From Earliella scabrosa (taxonomy: Eukaryota > Basidiomycota > Agaricomycetes > Polyporales > Polyporaceae), in contig JABYQQ010000003.1 in assembly GCA_022605405.1 (NCBI GenBank), forward strand, positions 2,170,001 through 2,234,000: a DNA stretch of 64,000 nucleotides, read 5' to 3'. Both the position numbers and the translations under genes were made by a program. Numbering within the stretch: the first letter of the stretch is position 1; each line of letters begins with the position of its first letter. Below are positions 21,830 through 34,700 of this stretch, in pieces. The notes beneath the pieces were generated by a model. That model saw only the letters and a list, made by a program, of their open reading frames with translations, was not told where the DNA came from and did not search any database.

Positions 21830-22792
21830 TCAGTTGACCCCATCTACCATTTTTCCAAGTAATCGTTCCCGGATCCGGATCAGCTCCATTTGCCTATCTC
21901 TTGCCTCCTGCAGGGCATGTCTTGCCAGCTCGATGTTCTGTGCACGGAGGAATATCTGAGACTGCCCGGGGCGCAATCTGCCCAGGTGGTTAACACATAC
22001 CGGAGGCAGCCCCTGGAACGCTTCCACTCTGGCTCTTTTCTCTTTCAACACCTGCTCTTCTTTCTTGAGCTGCTTTCGGAAGTTTGCCAATTCGGTTATC
22101 GAGACGGGAGGAGCTTCCGGCATGTCCGACTATCAGCTCGAGTAAGTAGCACGTTCGGCCTGTCAAGCTGAGGAATGACCATGAGGGCGTCCAATTCGCT
22201 CTGATACTCTTTCGCTTTGGTTGTGAGTGCGGCCTTCTGTCGTTCAAGGACGGGAACCATGGCGTTCACGTCTGTTGTGGTTTGGAGAGTCGCCACCCAC
22301 CTTGAGACACTAGTGAGGAGGATTGTACATATATGGTTTGATGATGAGATACTCACTTCTCTAAGAGATGTTGTTCATGCACAGTAGAGAGTAGATATTC
22401 AGTGAGCTCGTCCTCTGCGTGGTGCGTTCTCAGTAAAGAACGGGCCAGGGCAAGCTCGTCTGCCTCGAGGCGGTCAATCGCGGACGAGTACCTATTTGTA
22501 CGAGACAGTCTCTAGTCAATCCGTCAGGTCAGATCGTGGAGATACGTGCGTTGAGAACGAGAGGTCGTCAATGCCGAGAGCGTCCGCAATCTCGGTCAGG
22601 GCGTTGACATAAGTTTCGACTTCGGGGGGAAGTTCGAGATCCTGGAAATGAGAGTATGGGCGGCCTCACTCCAACGTTAGATGCCAATCGTCGATGGTCA
22701 TGTTCAGAGCGTGAACCTGAACCTTTGAGGGCATAATAACGTTCGACCACTGGAATGGTCGGACTTGGAGAAGAACTAGAGGTCTCCGTCAT
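21830..22792 (-). CDS. HAUS augmin-like subunit 1 homologue
   Basis: The ATG at 22792 starts an exon that joins in phase to LPPEVETYVNALTEIADALG, then SSAIDRLEADELALARSLLR, VSRWVATLQTTTDVNAMVPV and ALTTKAKEYQSELDAL. The end is AFQGLPPNIELARHALQEAR followed by an Arg-rich helix and LLGKMVDGVN. Almost all of it is coiled coil. The central YVNAL motif and the C-terminal LPPN segment fit the HAUS1 family, which helps recruit gamma-tubulin to spindle microtubules. The match is by pattern only, so the name is tentative. One intron near 22,535 needs either a weak GT or a GC donor. Head to head with GET2. Confidence 0.6.
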
Positions 22793-23039
22793 GATGGTGT
22801 GATGTTGAAGCAAGGAGCAAGCAAGGTGTTCCCCTCAGAATAGCCACTCAGTCGGGAGGGTAGTATGGGCGAAGTGAGAAGAGGATGCGAGATGGTTGTG
22901 GAAGGGACCTGAAGAGACGCGACAGGGACGCGGATAGACGCGCGAGTCGCGTGGGTGTGATCTACGCGACGACTGGTGGCACGCATCTCCTCTCCCCGTC
23001 CACGTCGACCTCGACGCCATCCCCTCTCCTCCCGCCCCC

Positions 23040-24238
23040 ATGGCAGACTCTGCAAAAGCACGCGCGGAGGCACGCCGCAAGGCCATTCTTGCTCGCGGCG
23101 GCGACCGCCTCGCACGCATCACCACCTCCGCCCGCGGCGAGGAGGGCGCATCCTATATGCATGATGGTACGTCACCTCCTGCTCACCGTCCATCGCCCAC
23201 CGAACACTACAGACAGCGTCCGCGTTGCCCAACCGCGGCCTGACCAACTTTGTTGGCGAGACGTCCGACATGCCCACCCCGCCCGCTTCCACGCCCGGTA
23301 CACGCAACGTCAGCGGCACGCACACATCTCCCTTCAGTGCAGCCGGACTAGGGTCCGCCCCGCCCGACCCCTCGGTCTGGTCTGAGGAGCAGCAACAGCA
23401 ATTCATGAACGCCCTTCTCGGTGCTGCTGCCTCGGGCAACTTTCCCGGCGTCGGTCCCGAGCAGCCACGATCTCGCGTCACGTCTGCATCATCCTCCACT
23501 GCAGCTGCCTCGACGGCCGCCCCATCATCCACCGCTGCACCCTCATCTGTAGATGACCCCATGACTGCCCTCATGTCTGCGCTGCAACAAGGTGGTGCTG
23601 GCGCACCTCCCGGCTTTCAGTTCCCTGGTGCAGGAGCTGCTGCTGCACAAAGCGAGCCACCGAAACCGAAGACCTTGCTCCAGAAGCTTATGCCCATCGT
23701 CCACATTGTCTGCGCATGGGTACTTCTTGCGTACTTTGTAGTTTGGAAGGAGCCCGAAGTCCATGAGGTTGCGACACATGGCTCTCCTAGCTCAGGAGGC
23801 CCCTGGAGGCGTTGGGCCGAGCTTGGCTGGAAGGCACCCGAGGATGCATGGAGTGTTCAGGCAGTCGTAAGTGCTCCCTTATTCATGCAGAACGCGCTTG
23901 GAACTTACACGAGTCATGTCTCCACGTTCGTCCGCAGCCATTCTTCTGGGCGTTCACCACACTCGCGCTTGTTCTACATACATGGCGTATATTTACGAAA
24001 CTTGTAAGTTCCTGAAGTGTACATTGCTTTGTACCCCACTCACGTTGTGGATCAGGATCCCATCCAACCGCCGATGCTACTAGCACTCGCGCTGCCACAT
24101 CTCCCACCTCCACTACCCGCCATCATCACGAATGGGATGAAGTACCTCCAGATCGGCGGGGTGTTTCTCGACGATGTGTCCGCGTTGATCGTAGGAACAG
24201 GGTTCTTGATCTGGGCGGCGAATTGGGTCGCTGCCTGA
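23040..24238 (+). CDS. GET2: GET complex subunit GET2 (CAML-like)
   Basis: The N-terminus ARAEARRKAILARGGDRLAR is the basic cytosolic helix that binds the Get3 ATPase. A long Ala/Ser/Pro linker with a Gln run (WSEEQQQQFMNALLG) follows. Three hydrophobic helices come next: KLMPIVHIVCAWVLLAYFVV, FFWAFTTLALVLHTWRIF and DDVSALIVGTGFLIWAANWV, ending at the stop 24236-24238. This order is that of Get2, which with Get1 inserts tail-anchored proteins into the ER. The first intron uses the second of two nearby acceptors (acagacag) to hold frame. A typical fungal Get2 length. Confidence 0.85.
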
Positions 24239-24988
24239 GGTTTGCGCTCGTTCTGGTTGTATTGTTACATGTCGTGTACTAATGATGTTATCATGAATGT
24301 CATGAGAGTACCGCAGCTTGTAAGTAGAATCGTGTGTTTTTTCTCGTACGTTTCCTTGCATCTTTTCAAGGCGGCGATGGGAATCACTGCATGTGCCGTA
24401 CGTCACCACCACGTTGGGTTCCTTCAATGGCCATCCAGAAGCACTAACTTCGAATCGTTGACTCTGCAGCGTACCGTGACGCCCCCTTGCCGGAAGGAAG
24501 ACATACTTCCTACGGAGCCAGGGTACTTGGTGATGATAAGTCGGATATATGCTTAATCAACAGCGCTTCGGCTTTGTCGATGATCAGACCCGTGGTACAG
24601 GTACAAGTACTTAGTACTTATTGTCGGTGGCAGTCGAGTACTATGTAAGTGGACCTTCGTTCTGGCGGAGGCGCTTTCGGAGGTCTGGAGTGGTTGACTA
24701 CTATCACTTATGTCTCCCCATTAAGCGCCTCTCCATCTTGGATTCCTCGGCCAACTTGTCGCAAACACCTTGAAGCAAACCGTTGCGGACACCCCCAGGG
24801 CCGTGGCGCAGAGCTAGTCGAGCGAATAGTTTCTGCCCCGGGCCGGCTGAGGTGCTAAGCGCTCAGACAGCCATTCCGAGGTTTTTCCGCACACTCTTTC
24901 GACGGCTACATAACCCTCTAGCGGTCCCTTGTTATATGCTCAACTCTTTCCCCCCCAACAAGCGTCTCAGTCGTGGGTACGAAGCATT
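24239..24988. other. Intergenic region between GET2 and the beta-glucosidase gene
   Basis: About 750 bp with no supported coding sequence. It contains the GET2 3' flank and the beta-glucosidase promoter; a tataacc-like element lies near 24,910, about 80 bp before the start codon. Nothing else is recognised. Confidence 0.4.
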
Positions 24989-27900
24989 ATGTCGCGCGAT
25001 TTCCTCAACACCCCTGTCCCCGACCTGGTCAGGCAACTCACCACCGAAGAGAAGATCTCTCTTCTTGCGGGAGCTAGTTGGTGGATCACTACCGAGATCA
25101 AGAGGCTAGGCATCCCTGCAATTCGTGTCAGCGATGGACCAAACGTATTTTACTACCTACTCTCATCTCTAAGATGTCGAACTGATTTCTCCTCCCCAGG
25201 GGGTCAGGGGGTCGTCTCACTTCGTTCCGACCCCGGCGCAATGTTTACCTGTGCGCCTCATCATCTATAATTTGGGTGAGCTACCCTGATAACCGTTTGT
25301 ACAGTGTGCGGCATCCATGGCCTCCACCTTCGACATCGACCTCCTTCACAAAGTGGGCTCATTCCTCGGCGAAGAGGCCAAGATCAAGTCGGCCGTCGTT
25401 CTGCTCGCTCCTACCTGCAACATCCAGCGTAACCCGCTTGGAGGTCGTGTCTTCGAATGTTTCTCGGAAGATCCCTATCTCTCCGGTATATCTCTCGCTA
25501 TCCCATCTTGATGACAGTCTCACATCCCATCGTGTAGGGATCATGGCGGCAGCCTATATTGAGGGCGTTCAATCGCAAGGAGTCTCCTCCACTATCAAGC
25601 ACTTCGTTGGCAATGATCAAGAGCACGAACGGACAGCAGCAGACTCCGTAATGTCCGATCGTGCCCTTCGCGAAGTCTACCTTTACCCGTAAGTGGTGGA
25701 GTGTGGCGGTCGTCTTTCTTCGGCTCATACCGATGGTTCGTTCCACTAGGTTTATGCTCGCCCAAAAGAAGGCAAAGCCGGGAGCATACATGACCTCGTG
25801 AGCGCAGCCTCGTCTGCGCTTGTACACTCACCGATCCCGACCGACCATGCTGACAGATACGGGAGGATCAAGGGCGTACACTGCGCCGAGAACCCCATGC
25901 TCCTACAAGACATTTTGCGGAAGGAGTGGGGCTTTGACGGCATTGTCATGAGCGACTGGTGCGCAAATCCGTCCCACCTCATGCACGGTACACAGCTTCT
26001 GACACGTCTAATCGTCTCAGGTTCGGCACCTACAGCGTCGACTTCGCGATCAACGCAGGAATGGACCTCGAGATGCCGGGCCCCTCCCGCTGGCGGACCC
26101 CTCTCCTCGTCGGTCACATGCTCTCATGCCAAAAGGTTCTCGACGTCACGCTCGACGAGCGTGCGACGAACATCCTCAACTTCGTGCAACGGCTAGCCCG
26201 CCGCAATCCTGAGGTTGTATTCGGCGACGGTGTAGAGCGCTCGCGCGACTCGCCAGAGGCCCGCATATTTGCTCGCAGACTGGCTGCAGACGGCATGGTC
26301 GTCCTGAAGAATGATGCGAATGTGCTCCCGTTGAAGGCCGGCACGATCAAGAAGATCGCTCTGATTGGCCCCAACGTCAAAGAGAGGGTCATTTCAGGCG
26401 GCGGGTCTGCTGCACTGAAGGCTACATACATCGTGAACCCATACGCCGGGCTTGTGCAAAACGCGCCGGAGGGCGTCGAGATCAAGTATACCATCGGATG
26501 CTATGGCAAGTATCAAGTGAGCATCGCTACGATCGGACTTTCTCATATCCGTACTGCAGCATACAAATACACGCCCACTCTCGAAGCGTTCCTGACGACA
26601 CCCTCCGGGGAACCTGGATGGCTTTGCTCATTCTACAAGCATGACGAGAGCGGGAACCCCATTGGGGACTCCGTCATGGACTACGTCTTGCAGGATACCC
26701 GCGTCAAGCTCAACGACTTCTTGCCTGTCGGCTTGACACCGACGTGGACGATCAAGCTACGCGGTAGCCTTACGATGGATAAGACCGGCGAGTACCAGCT
26801 TGGGCTCACTGTTGCCGGACGCGCCAAGTTGTACGTCAACGGCGAGCTGACGATCGATAACTGGACGACGCAGCGCCCTGGCGACTTCTTCTACGGGTCG
26901 GTGTATCCTCCATGCTTTTCCACCTTGTGGTGTGGTTACTCACACATTGTTTTAACAAGACAAGGAACCGTGGAGGAGATGGGGACAATCTCGTTGACCG
27001 CAGGCAAGCCCGTCGACATCCTTGTGGAATACACCAACACAAAGCCTCCGAACGGACCTGAGGCAGACCGATCACAGCCAGCGTTGATGCGTGGGGTGGT
27101 ACGTTCTCACTACTTTACGCCTACACTGTGATGACACTCATTGCGTTCCATGAACAGCGACTTGGAGGGTGTGAGAAGGTTGACCCGGAAGATGCTCTGG
27201 TCGCGGCTGAGAAACTGGCGGCAGAGTCGGATGCTGTCATCATCGTAGCCGGACTCACCCCTGACTGGGAGGCCGAAGGCTTCGACCGGCCTACCCTAGA
27301 TTTGCCAGGAAAGCAGAACGAACTCATTGCACGCGTCGGGAAAGCCAACCCGAACACTGTCGTCTGCATTCAAGCCGTGAGTTTACACACTCTATACATG
27401 AAGAGGTCAGAGTCCTGACAGGCTGTCTAGGGCTCTGCGGTAGCGATGCCGTGGGTGAACGACGTGAACGGCATTATCCAGGCGTGGTACTCTGGCAACG
27501 AAGTTGGGAACGCGCTCGCGGACGTCATCTACGGTACTATAAACCCAAGCGGGCGGCTCCCGCTCACACTCCCGGTACGCGTGCAGGACATCCCGTCATA
27601 CCCAAACTTCAAGAGCGAGAACGGCAAGATCCACTACCGCGAAGATCTGTTCGTCGGGTACAAGGGCTACCAGTCTAGAGATGTGAAACCGTTGTTCCCT
27701 TTTGGGTAGGTCCTCCCTCTGCCTCCAGCTTGGTCGACCTCTTGACAGGACTCCTGTAGACATGGCTTGTCGTACACGACATTCGAGTTCTCAGACGTCG
27801 TCGTCTCTCCTGCCACCATTCCCAACGGGCCTGACTTCGTGCTTGATGTGTCCGTTACTGTCACGAACACAGGCGCAATGACCGGTTCGGAGGTTGTGCA

Positions 27901-28168
27901 GGTGTACGTCTCGATCCCCGACATTGGGCTGTCTACCCCTCGGCTCCAGCTGCGCGGATTCGCGAAGGCGAGGGACATCGCCCCGGGAGAAAGCAAGACC
28001 GTCACCATCACGCTGGACAAGTACGCTGTATCGTGGTGGGACACGCGCGGGCAGCAGTGGAAAGCGGTAGCAGGGACATATGGCGTGCATGTCGGGAAGA
28101 GCAGCGCGAACATTGTGCTCGAGGAAGGATTCACTCTCGCCGAGGGGTTCACTTGGGTAGGACTGTAG
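24989..28168 (+). CDS. GH3 beta-glucosidase with PA14 insert, apparently intracellular
   Basis: The first residues, MSRDFLNTPVPDLVRQLTTE, carry no signal peptide. The GH3 barrel follows: RLGIPAIRVSDGPN, GVRGSSHFVPTPAQCLP, STIKHFVGNDQEHERTAADS and the nucleophile motif GIVMSDWFGTYSVDFAINAG (Asp of SDW). The second GH3 domain has ADGMVVLKNDANVLPL. A PA14 domain is inserted (PTWTIKLRGSLTMDKTGEYQ, RAKLYVNGELTIDNW). The likely acid/base Glu is in the EAEGFDR loop, and a fibronectin-III-like end follows (HGLSYTTFEFSD). This is the plan of cytosolic fungal enzymes that cleave imported cellobiose. Introns are numerous. One at 26506-26559 appears to use a GC donor (gcaagt) and is 54 nt long, so retention would keep frame. 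Confidence 0.92.
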
Positions 28169-28898
28169 TCGTCAGGATGTCCAGACAGCCCGACTGGTTA
28201 ATTGCAGAGTTCAACCGCGTATAGCGAAACATGATGCATGATCTGCTTACTTCGCTCACGACTATCAAGTAGGTCGCGAGTCTCGAGCATGTCCGTAGTC
28301 CGCAACGAGCTCAAGCTGAAGTTCAAGATTCCTTCATATGCGCGTGCATGGCGCTCTCGTGCAGAATACACTTCGATTGAGCGGAGTACAACATGCACGG
28401 TAAGGCATCAGATGTGCCGTTTCGCCAATGTAACCTCGTGTGCGACAGTGTATCATTCATACAGCACAGGTGTCACCCTAGGGACACGCAATAGCGAATG
28501 TATGAGGCGGCGGCAGCGTACAAAGGAGACGAAGCCTCCAGGGTAGGTTGGGAGCAAGCAGGAGATGGTAAGATGTGTCGACGTTGAGGCCTGAGGAGTG
28601 CGAAGCACCAACGCGCGCGATGGAAGAAGCTACGCAGGCTGCATTGCATCCGACGCCCTTGCAAGAAGAGAGACCCCGTTCTTAGCCGGGGCGTGGCCCT
28701 CGGGGGAGGGTGTCGGCGGGGGCGGAAAGTGCTGGCAATTAGGTCGCTCGCATTGTACACGTACCAGGTTCCGCCGTATGCGCCGGCGAGCTCGCGGAGC
28801 GGTGCATGAAGTCTGCGCGCAGTAGGAGGGTTTGTGCAATAGTAGTGAGTATGTTACAATGTAGATGTAGTGCAAGCAGGTCGGAGTCGAGGTCGATG
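28169..28898. other. Convergent intergenic region
   Basis: 730 bp between two 3' ends (beta-glucosidase and mitochondrial ribosomal protein). Short open frames only; none supported. Confidence 0.4.
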
Positions 28899-29470
28899 TC
28901 ATGGCAGAACAGCAGCCGCACCCGACTTCTTTTGTGGCGATGGAGGTGGTACAGCGGGCGTGCCAGCCGCAGCTTGCTCGGTCTTCCACCTCTGCCACCA
29001 GGCCCCAGCGGAGAGGTCCATGAGCTCATGGAAGATGGCAGACGACCACTTGCCATCCATGTCAAGCCTGTGCGTCGTGCCGTTCTCTGCGTCATTCGTG
29101 ATGAGTACGAGGCGAAGCCAACATACGACGTTATGAGATGGACGCACTGAGTTCTACTTCCATCTCTGGCTTCCAGCTCTCATCCTTCGTCTTCAGCAGC
29201 TTGGTCACTTGAATGTCGATGGCTGGGTTCGCGTATCGTATCCGCGGGAGGTCCTCCTTCACGAAGTGGCTGCCCGTGCTCCACTGAGCGACCCACACGC
29301 CCACGTCACAGATGCAAAACGTACCGTGCACCCCAGTGGTCGTTCCGGTACGCATACGTGACCTTCAAGCTTCTGAGGTTCGGGAGATACGGCCGTGGCT
29401 CTTGCGTCAGGCGCGCGAGAATCCCAGAGAGCCTTGAAGGCCCAGGAATGGTCTTGGGTTTCCGAGGCAT
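28899..29470 (-). CDS. Mitochondrial ribosomal protein, L51/S25/CI-B8 fold (Mrp49-like)
   Basis: Three exons starting at 29470 encode MPRKPKTIPGPSRLSGILAR, a basic targeting-like N-terminus, then YLPNLRSLKVTYAYRNDHWG. The family core HFVKEDLPRIRYANPAIDIQ follows, with MEVEL, HRLDMDGKWSSAIFHELMDL and a short Pro/Lys tail ending VLP. The thioredoxin-like L51/S25/CI-B8 domain is shared by small mitochondrial ribosomal proteins and a complex I subunit. The linked RHFV...LPRIRYANP pattern points to the ribosomal members, probably the Mrp49 type. The exact ribosomal name cannot be fixed by eye. Head to head with YL1, 195 bp apart. Confidence 0.75.
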
Positions 29471-29665
29471 GAGGCGAGAAACGGCAAGCTAGGGCTCTCA
29501 GAGTTGGCGGATGGTGACGGAGAGAACGAAGAGTTGTCCGAGCGCTGGCTGAGCGTGGCTGCGCGTCTACACACCGCGTTTGTCTGTTGGCGACCACAGA
29601 ATCTTTCCTACCACTACCACCCCTTACCGAACGCACCATCCCTCTCGCACCACAGTGCTGCTTCC

Positions 29666-31519
29666 GATGGAGGACTCACTGGTAGCACGCCGCTCAAAGC
29701 GGTCTACCGCAGGAAACCGCATGGAGGCTGCTCTGGCCGAGTTCAAGGCTGAAGATCTCGGCATGGACGCGGAGGAGGATGCGGACTTTGCTGTGGACAA
29801 GGGTACGCGTTTTTTCATCCGCGGACACGCCCTGCTCAACCCTATGATGGACCACAGATGAAGATGACGTCTTCGAGTCCGACTTCGAGTCCACGGACGA
29901 AGAGGGCGCGCAAGAAGACGTCGATGCTGCTGCCGAGACACTCATTCGTCAAGAGGAGTCGCGCGTCCGCAAGGTACCTCCTTTTGCAGCGACCGCGTCT
30001 GCTCTTAATTCAATAACCGTATAGCTTGCGCCATAGACTGCACGAACACACCTCGAACGCATCACCGCGCTCGCTCATGCACGACAAGCTGCGACCTTTA
30101 ATCCCGCTACCATTGCACCTCCCGATCAGGACAAGCAAAAGTTGGAGAAGAAGCTCAAGCGGCGTGTCTCTCTTGGTTATGCTGTCAATGCGGAGACTGG
30201 CGAGATACTGGAGGGTGGTGCCGAGCCCGAGGATGTGAGTGCACCGGTCCCGATCAGCACCAGGGGAAGACGGCACAGCACGCGCACACATACTGTCGCC
30301 AACACATCTGCGACCGTCAGTCGAGTGAAAGAGGAGGTCCGGAAGGTATGTCTCATGGAATTGGAGTTCTCTGTGGGTTTCCGACCTATGCTCATTGCGT
30401 CCTTGTGCCAGCAATCGGCCGCACCTAAACGCGTCAAGACGAAGATCAAGGCCCCAACACAAGCCGAGCTGATTGCCAGAGCTCTGGACATGGAGGAGGG
30501 CAACATCGAGGAACATAGGAACTATCTCACTCTAGAAGAGGAGAAGCGTAAGAAGGCGCGAGTGGTACGCACAAGTGTGCAAGGCCCGTTGATCAGGTGG
30601 ATAAGCAAGAAAGAGGAAATGACTGTACTTGTGCAGCCTCCTGCGCCTTCTCTCCCTCATCCTCCCGCATCAGTCCCACCTCTCAGTCAAGCTGGGAACA
30701 AATATGCTCACTATCGATACCACCCACCCCCTTCTCCGAGTGCCGCATCCCCTAATGCGACTCGTGCACCATATGCAAATACTCCTCCACAACACCAATC
30801 TACTCCGTATTCTCCGGGCCCCTACACTCCATCCCAATCTGGACAGTACTACACACCGCCCACCCAGAATTCGCCTCCGTATGCGCCACATGCTGCCCAA
30901 TCTCCGTTCCCCTCTCAATCCTCGCCGTTCCCTCAGTGGCCACCACCTCCACCTCCCCCCGCATACGCTCCAGCCCCTCAGACGACCTCCAGTTCGCCAG
31001 GGATGCCCACAACTCAGCCCGTTCAGGGGCTTCCCTCCACACCCGCTTCTACACATGCGTATGCGTCTTCGGTTCCACTGCCGCCACCACCGATTCAGCC
31101 TGTTGAGCGTAAGGAGACTGTGTCCAAACAATACGTTGTGCATGAAATCGACCAGACAGAGAAGCCCACACGGCCAAACTGGTCCAGCACCATGACGGCT
31201 ATGTTCGGAGATCACGTCGATTGGGAGAGTGCGCGTGTGTACACGGCGAAAGGACGACCGTTTGGTGAGTTCCTTTCTGTCTTCCGTCCATTGCGATGGC
31301 ACTGAGGTGGGACACTGCCATACAGCTCGGCCAACTCAGACATGTCCAATCACGGGCAAGATTGCAAAGTATCTGGACCCTCGCACCAATGTCCCGTACG
31401 CGGACCTTGGGGCATACCGGGTACTGAACGCAGTACTGAGACACGAGTACGTCTGGAGCCCGGGTCTCGGGTGCTACGTATCGAGGGAAGGGAGCCTCTT
31501 TGCGCAAAGTGGTACGTAG
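29666..31519 (+). CDS. VPS72: SWR1 complex subunit YL1/VPS72
   Basis: The N-terminus MEDSLVARRSKRSTAGNRME matches the YL1 start, followed by an acidic block (DEDDVFESDFESTDEEGAQE) that binds the H2A.Z-H2B dimer. Basic and coiled segments follow (KLKRRVSLGYAVNAETGEIL, KAPTQAELIARALDMEEGNI). A low-complexity Pro/Ser/Tyr/Gln stretch of about 130 residues (30,640-31,080) comes before the C-terminal YL1_C domain: CPITGKIAKYLDPRTNVPYA and LGAYRVLNAVLRHEYVWSPG, then the stop at 31517-31519. YL1 delivers H2A.Z in the SWR1 remodeller. The Pro-rich insert is longer than in yeast. Same strand as MSH4, 193 bp upstream of it. Confidence 0.92.
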
Positions 31520-31712
31520 CTTGCACATGTATATTGACCGCGCTGTATATTGTATTCCGCCTTTCGGTGTTGCCTTGTTACCGATTGCTCTGAAGTTTGT
31601 GCTGCTCTTGAAGTAGAGAGTGACGAACGCGCTCGTGTTGCTCACGTGACCGCGACGGGCATTGAGCAGGGAGATCGTCGGCCTCTCGCTCGCTCCTTGT
31701 ACTCGTACGCCC

Positions 31713-34700
31713 ATGTCTCTCCTCTCCCATCCCAACGCCAGTCGTCCATCTAGCTCCCGTCCTGCGACAGCCCTTTCCCGCCCGTGGACCTCCCATTCTC
31801 GCCCTAACACGGCCCGTCCACAAACAGCTGCATCGTCTCGACATGACTCCGGCAACTATCTCGTCGCAGTCATCGAGGGCCGAGGGGTAGGACGAGAGGT
31901 TGGCATTGCAGCGCTGGACAAGGATACGGGCAGAGTTGCTGTGATACAAGTGAGCTCAGTCAATGTATGCGCTGTGTGCAACCATGCTGAATGCGCGACG
32001 TACAGCTCGCGGACTGTCCGACCTACGTGAAGACGCTTCACCAGATGCATTTACACTATCCATCGATGATTCTAGTCCCAGATACATTTCTGTCTCTGTC
32101 TGATATCTCACTCACGTCCAGCGGGAAAAAGCCGCAGACCACATCCCTACTCGTACAGTGCATCATGGAAGAGTTCGAAGGCGTTCCTGTCGAGCCCGTC
32201 ATGCGCAAATATTGGAGCGACAATGCCGGTGCGTATATCTGTGAACGGTAGCGAGTGTGGGCTTGTTGATCTGTGTAGGCTTGGAGTTCATCAATCAACT
32301 CACCGTCGAAGACGACGAGCGGGCCGCCACTCTCGTCGCGGTTTCAAACAAGTGGGTATATGCACCCCGTGCCGTATGTCTAGTAAGTCTAACCGTTATG
32401 TTACAGGTATTACGCCCTCTCGGCCGCGAGCGCACTTTTCAAACATGCGGAGCTTCGATTGAACACGCGGTTCGCTGCTGCCTCCCTTCTGATCCGCTAC
32501 ACCCAAGTAGAAGGCACCATGATGATCGACTCCGGTACTGCGCGCAACCTAGAACTTGTAGGCAACATGTCCACAAGGAAGAGCATGCACTCTCTCTTCG
32601 GGTGAGTAAATGAATCCTGCAGAGCGGCGTGCTGACTATATGCGCTTATTAGTCTGCTCAATCATACATACACCGCCATGGGGGCAAGGTTGCTCCGAGT
32701 CAATATTTTAGCCCCAATTACAGGTGAGTCTCTCGGGGATCTTGAACATCGTCACCACGAACTTACACGTTCCGCAGTCAAAACTGCCCTTGAGGCCCGG
32801 CTTGATGTGGTGGAAGGTAGTCGTGATACTGCGCTGTCTGCCTCTCTCAACTGATCGTCGGGTTTAGAACTGATCCAAAGCGAAGAACGGTTCACTGAAG
32901 TCAAGAACGCACTGAAGTCCCTCAACAAGATGGACCTCGACAAACTCATCTGCTCTGTTCGTCCATGCCATTCCGTCCCAAGTCTCTGTCTGCTTGCTCA
33001 TGCTTCGCTCGGCTAGCTCGCGTCGTCAGAGGCGAGAGAAGTGAGCAACGCTAAGCTTGCATCATCCCGAGTCGCGCAGATTCTCAACCTGCGGAATGTC
33101 GTTCAAACTGTCCCGCGTCTCGCCAGTGCACTTCAGGGGAGCAGATCCCAGCTTTTGCAAATCATAGGGGAGGTTCGTTTCAGCTACTGACTGGTATAGT
33201 GCACGGTGCCCATGCCTATGCAGATGATCGCGGATGGTCGGTTGGCGAAGATTGAGACTCGAATCAACGAGAGTCTAAACGAAGAAGCGACTCCAGCAAG
33301 TGTGAGTCTTTTCATACGAACCACCGAAAGCAATTACTGACCAATAAGCAGGGCGGTCTTGCCGCAGTAAACGCTCGAGTCTACGCAGTCAAAGCAAATT
33401 TCAATCGCTTGCTTGATGTTGCTCGAGAGACGTACAAGGAAAACGTCGGGGATATCTACGCCCTCCGAAACCGTTTAGTGCAAGAGCACAGTCTCCCATT
33501 AACACTGGTGTACCGCGACTCTGACGCAGGCTTCATCTTTGCCTTGAAGAAAACAGACCTGGAAGAAGCGGGTGGTGAGCTTCCTCGCGGGTTCATAGAT
33601 GTCACCGCCCAAAAGGGCCGGTGGGTGTTCTCCAGTATCGAACTGGTAGGTAGTCCTTCCTGCACCTTCACGCTCGATGAGATGACAAGTTCCTTTTTCG
33701 TAGAAGAAACGCAACGCACGAATGAAGGATGCTCTTGACGAGACACTGATCTTGAGCGATAAGTGCGCTCATGACCGTCTTCTCGAAGGCTATCGTTTGA
33801 GACTTTTCGTATAGGATAATTCAAGATCTCACCGACGAGATTGTGATGGACATTGGCGCACTCTACAAAGCATCCGAGGCGGTTGCCTTGCTGGATCTTC
33901 TGTGGTCTTTCGCCCATGCTTCCATCCGTACGTTCTCGCTGATTCCCTTGCGCCTCTAATTGACCTCCTTGCTAGTACGCAACTACAGCGAGTAGCATTC
34001 GAAGGCTCCTGGGTATACTTACCGATTTGTTCCCCAGCGCGACCGGAATTCACCGGAACGCTCGCGATCAAGGCTGGCCGCCATCCCGTCTTAGAGACTG
34101 TGCAGTCTGCAGGTGCTACCGTGCCCAACGATGTGTTCTGCAGTGAGGCGTCGTCCTTCCAAATTGTGCAGGGTCCAAAGTACGCCTCCAGCTACTGTCG
34201 CTGCTTCAGGCAACCCTAACGTGCACCTCAGCATGTCAGGGAAGAGTACATACCTCAGACAGATCGCGTTACTCACCACCATGGCATTGTGTGGGTGCTT
34301 CGTGCCAGCCGAGTATGGGTCATTCCGGTACGTCACCGACCACGCCCCCCGAGTCACCATGCGGATGACTCTTGCGTTGAACAGGATTCACGACGCGCTC
34401 TTGACGAGACTTTCGAATGATGACGACCTGGAGAAGAACCTGAGCACGTTTGCGAACGAAATGGCTTCTTCGGCGATGATCTTAGGTGGGTCTCTCCTTG
34501 AACCCATGGCATCTCGTCGACCCACACACACTTCCAGGGCTTGCTACCGAGAATTCCCTCGTATTGATCGACGAACTCGGTCGAGGGACGTCTGTCAGAG
34601 AAGGTGTCGCTATCTCACATGCTGTAGCCGAAGAGTTGATACGGCTCAAGGTCGGTGGCAGGCTGTTTTGTAGGCCCGAATCATGTCTGATTCCTACAGC

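Noticed and set aside
22675..22734. Alternative HAUS1 start at the ATG at 22734
   Set aside because: That frame cannot join the next exon in phase, while the frame from 22792 does.
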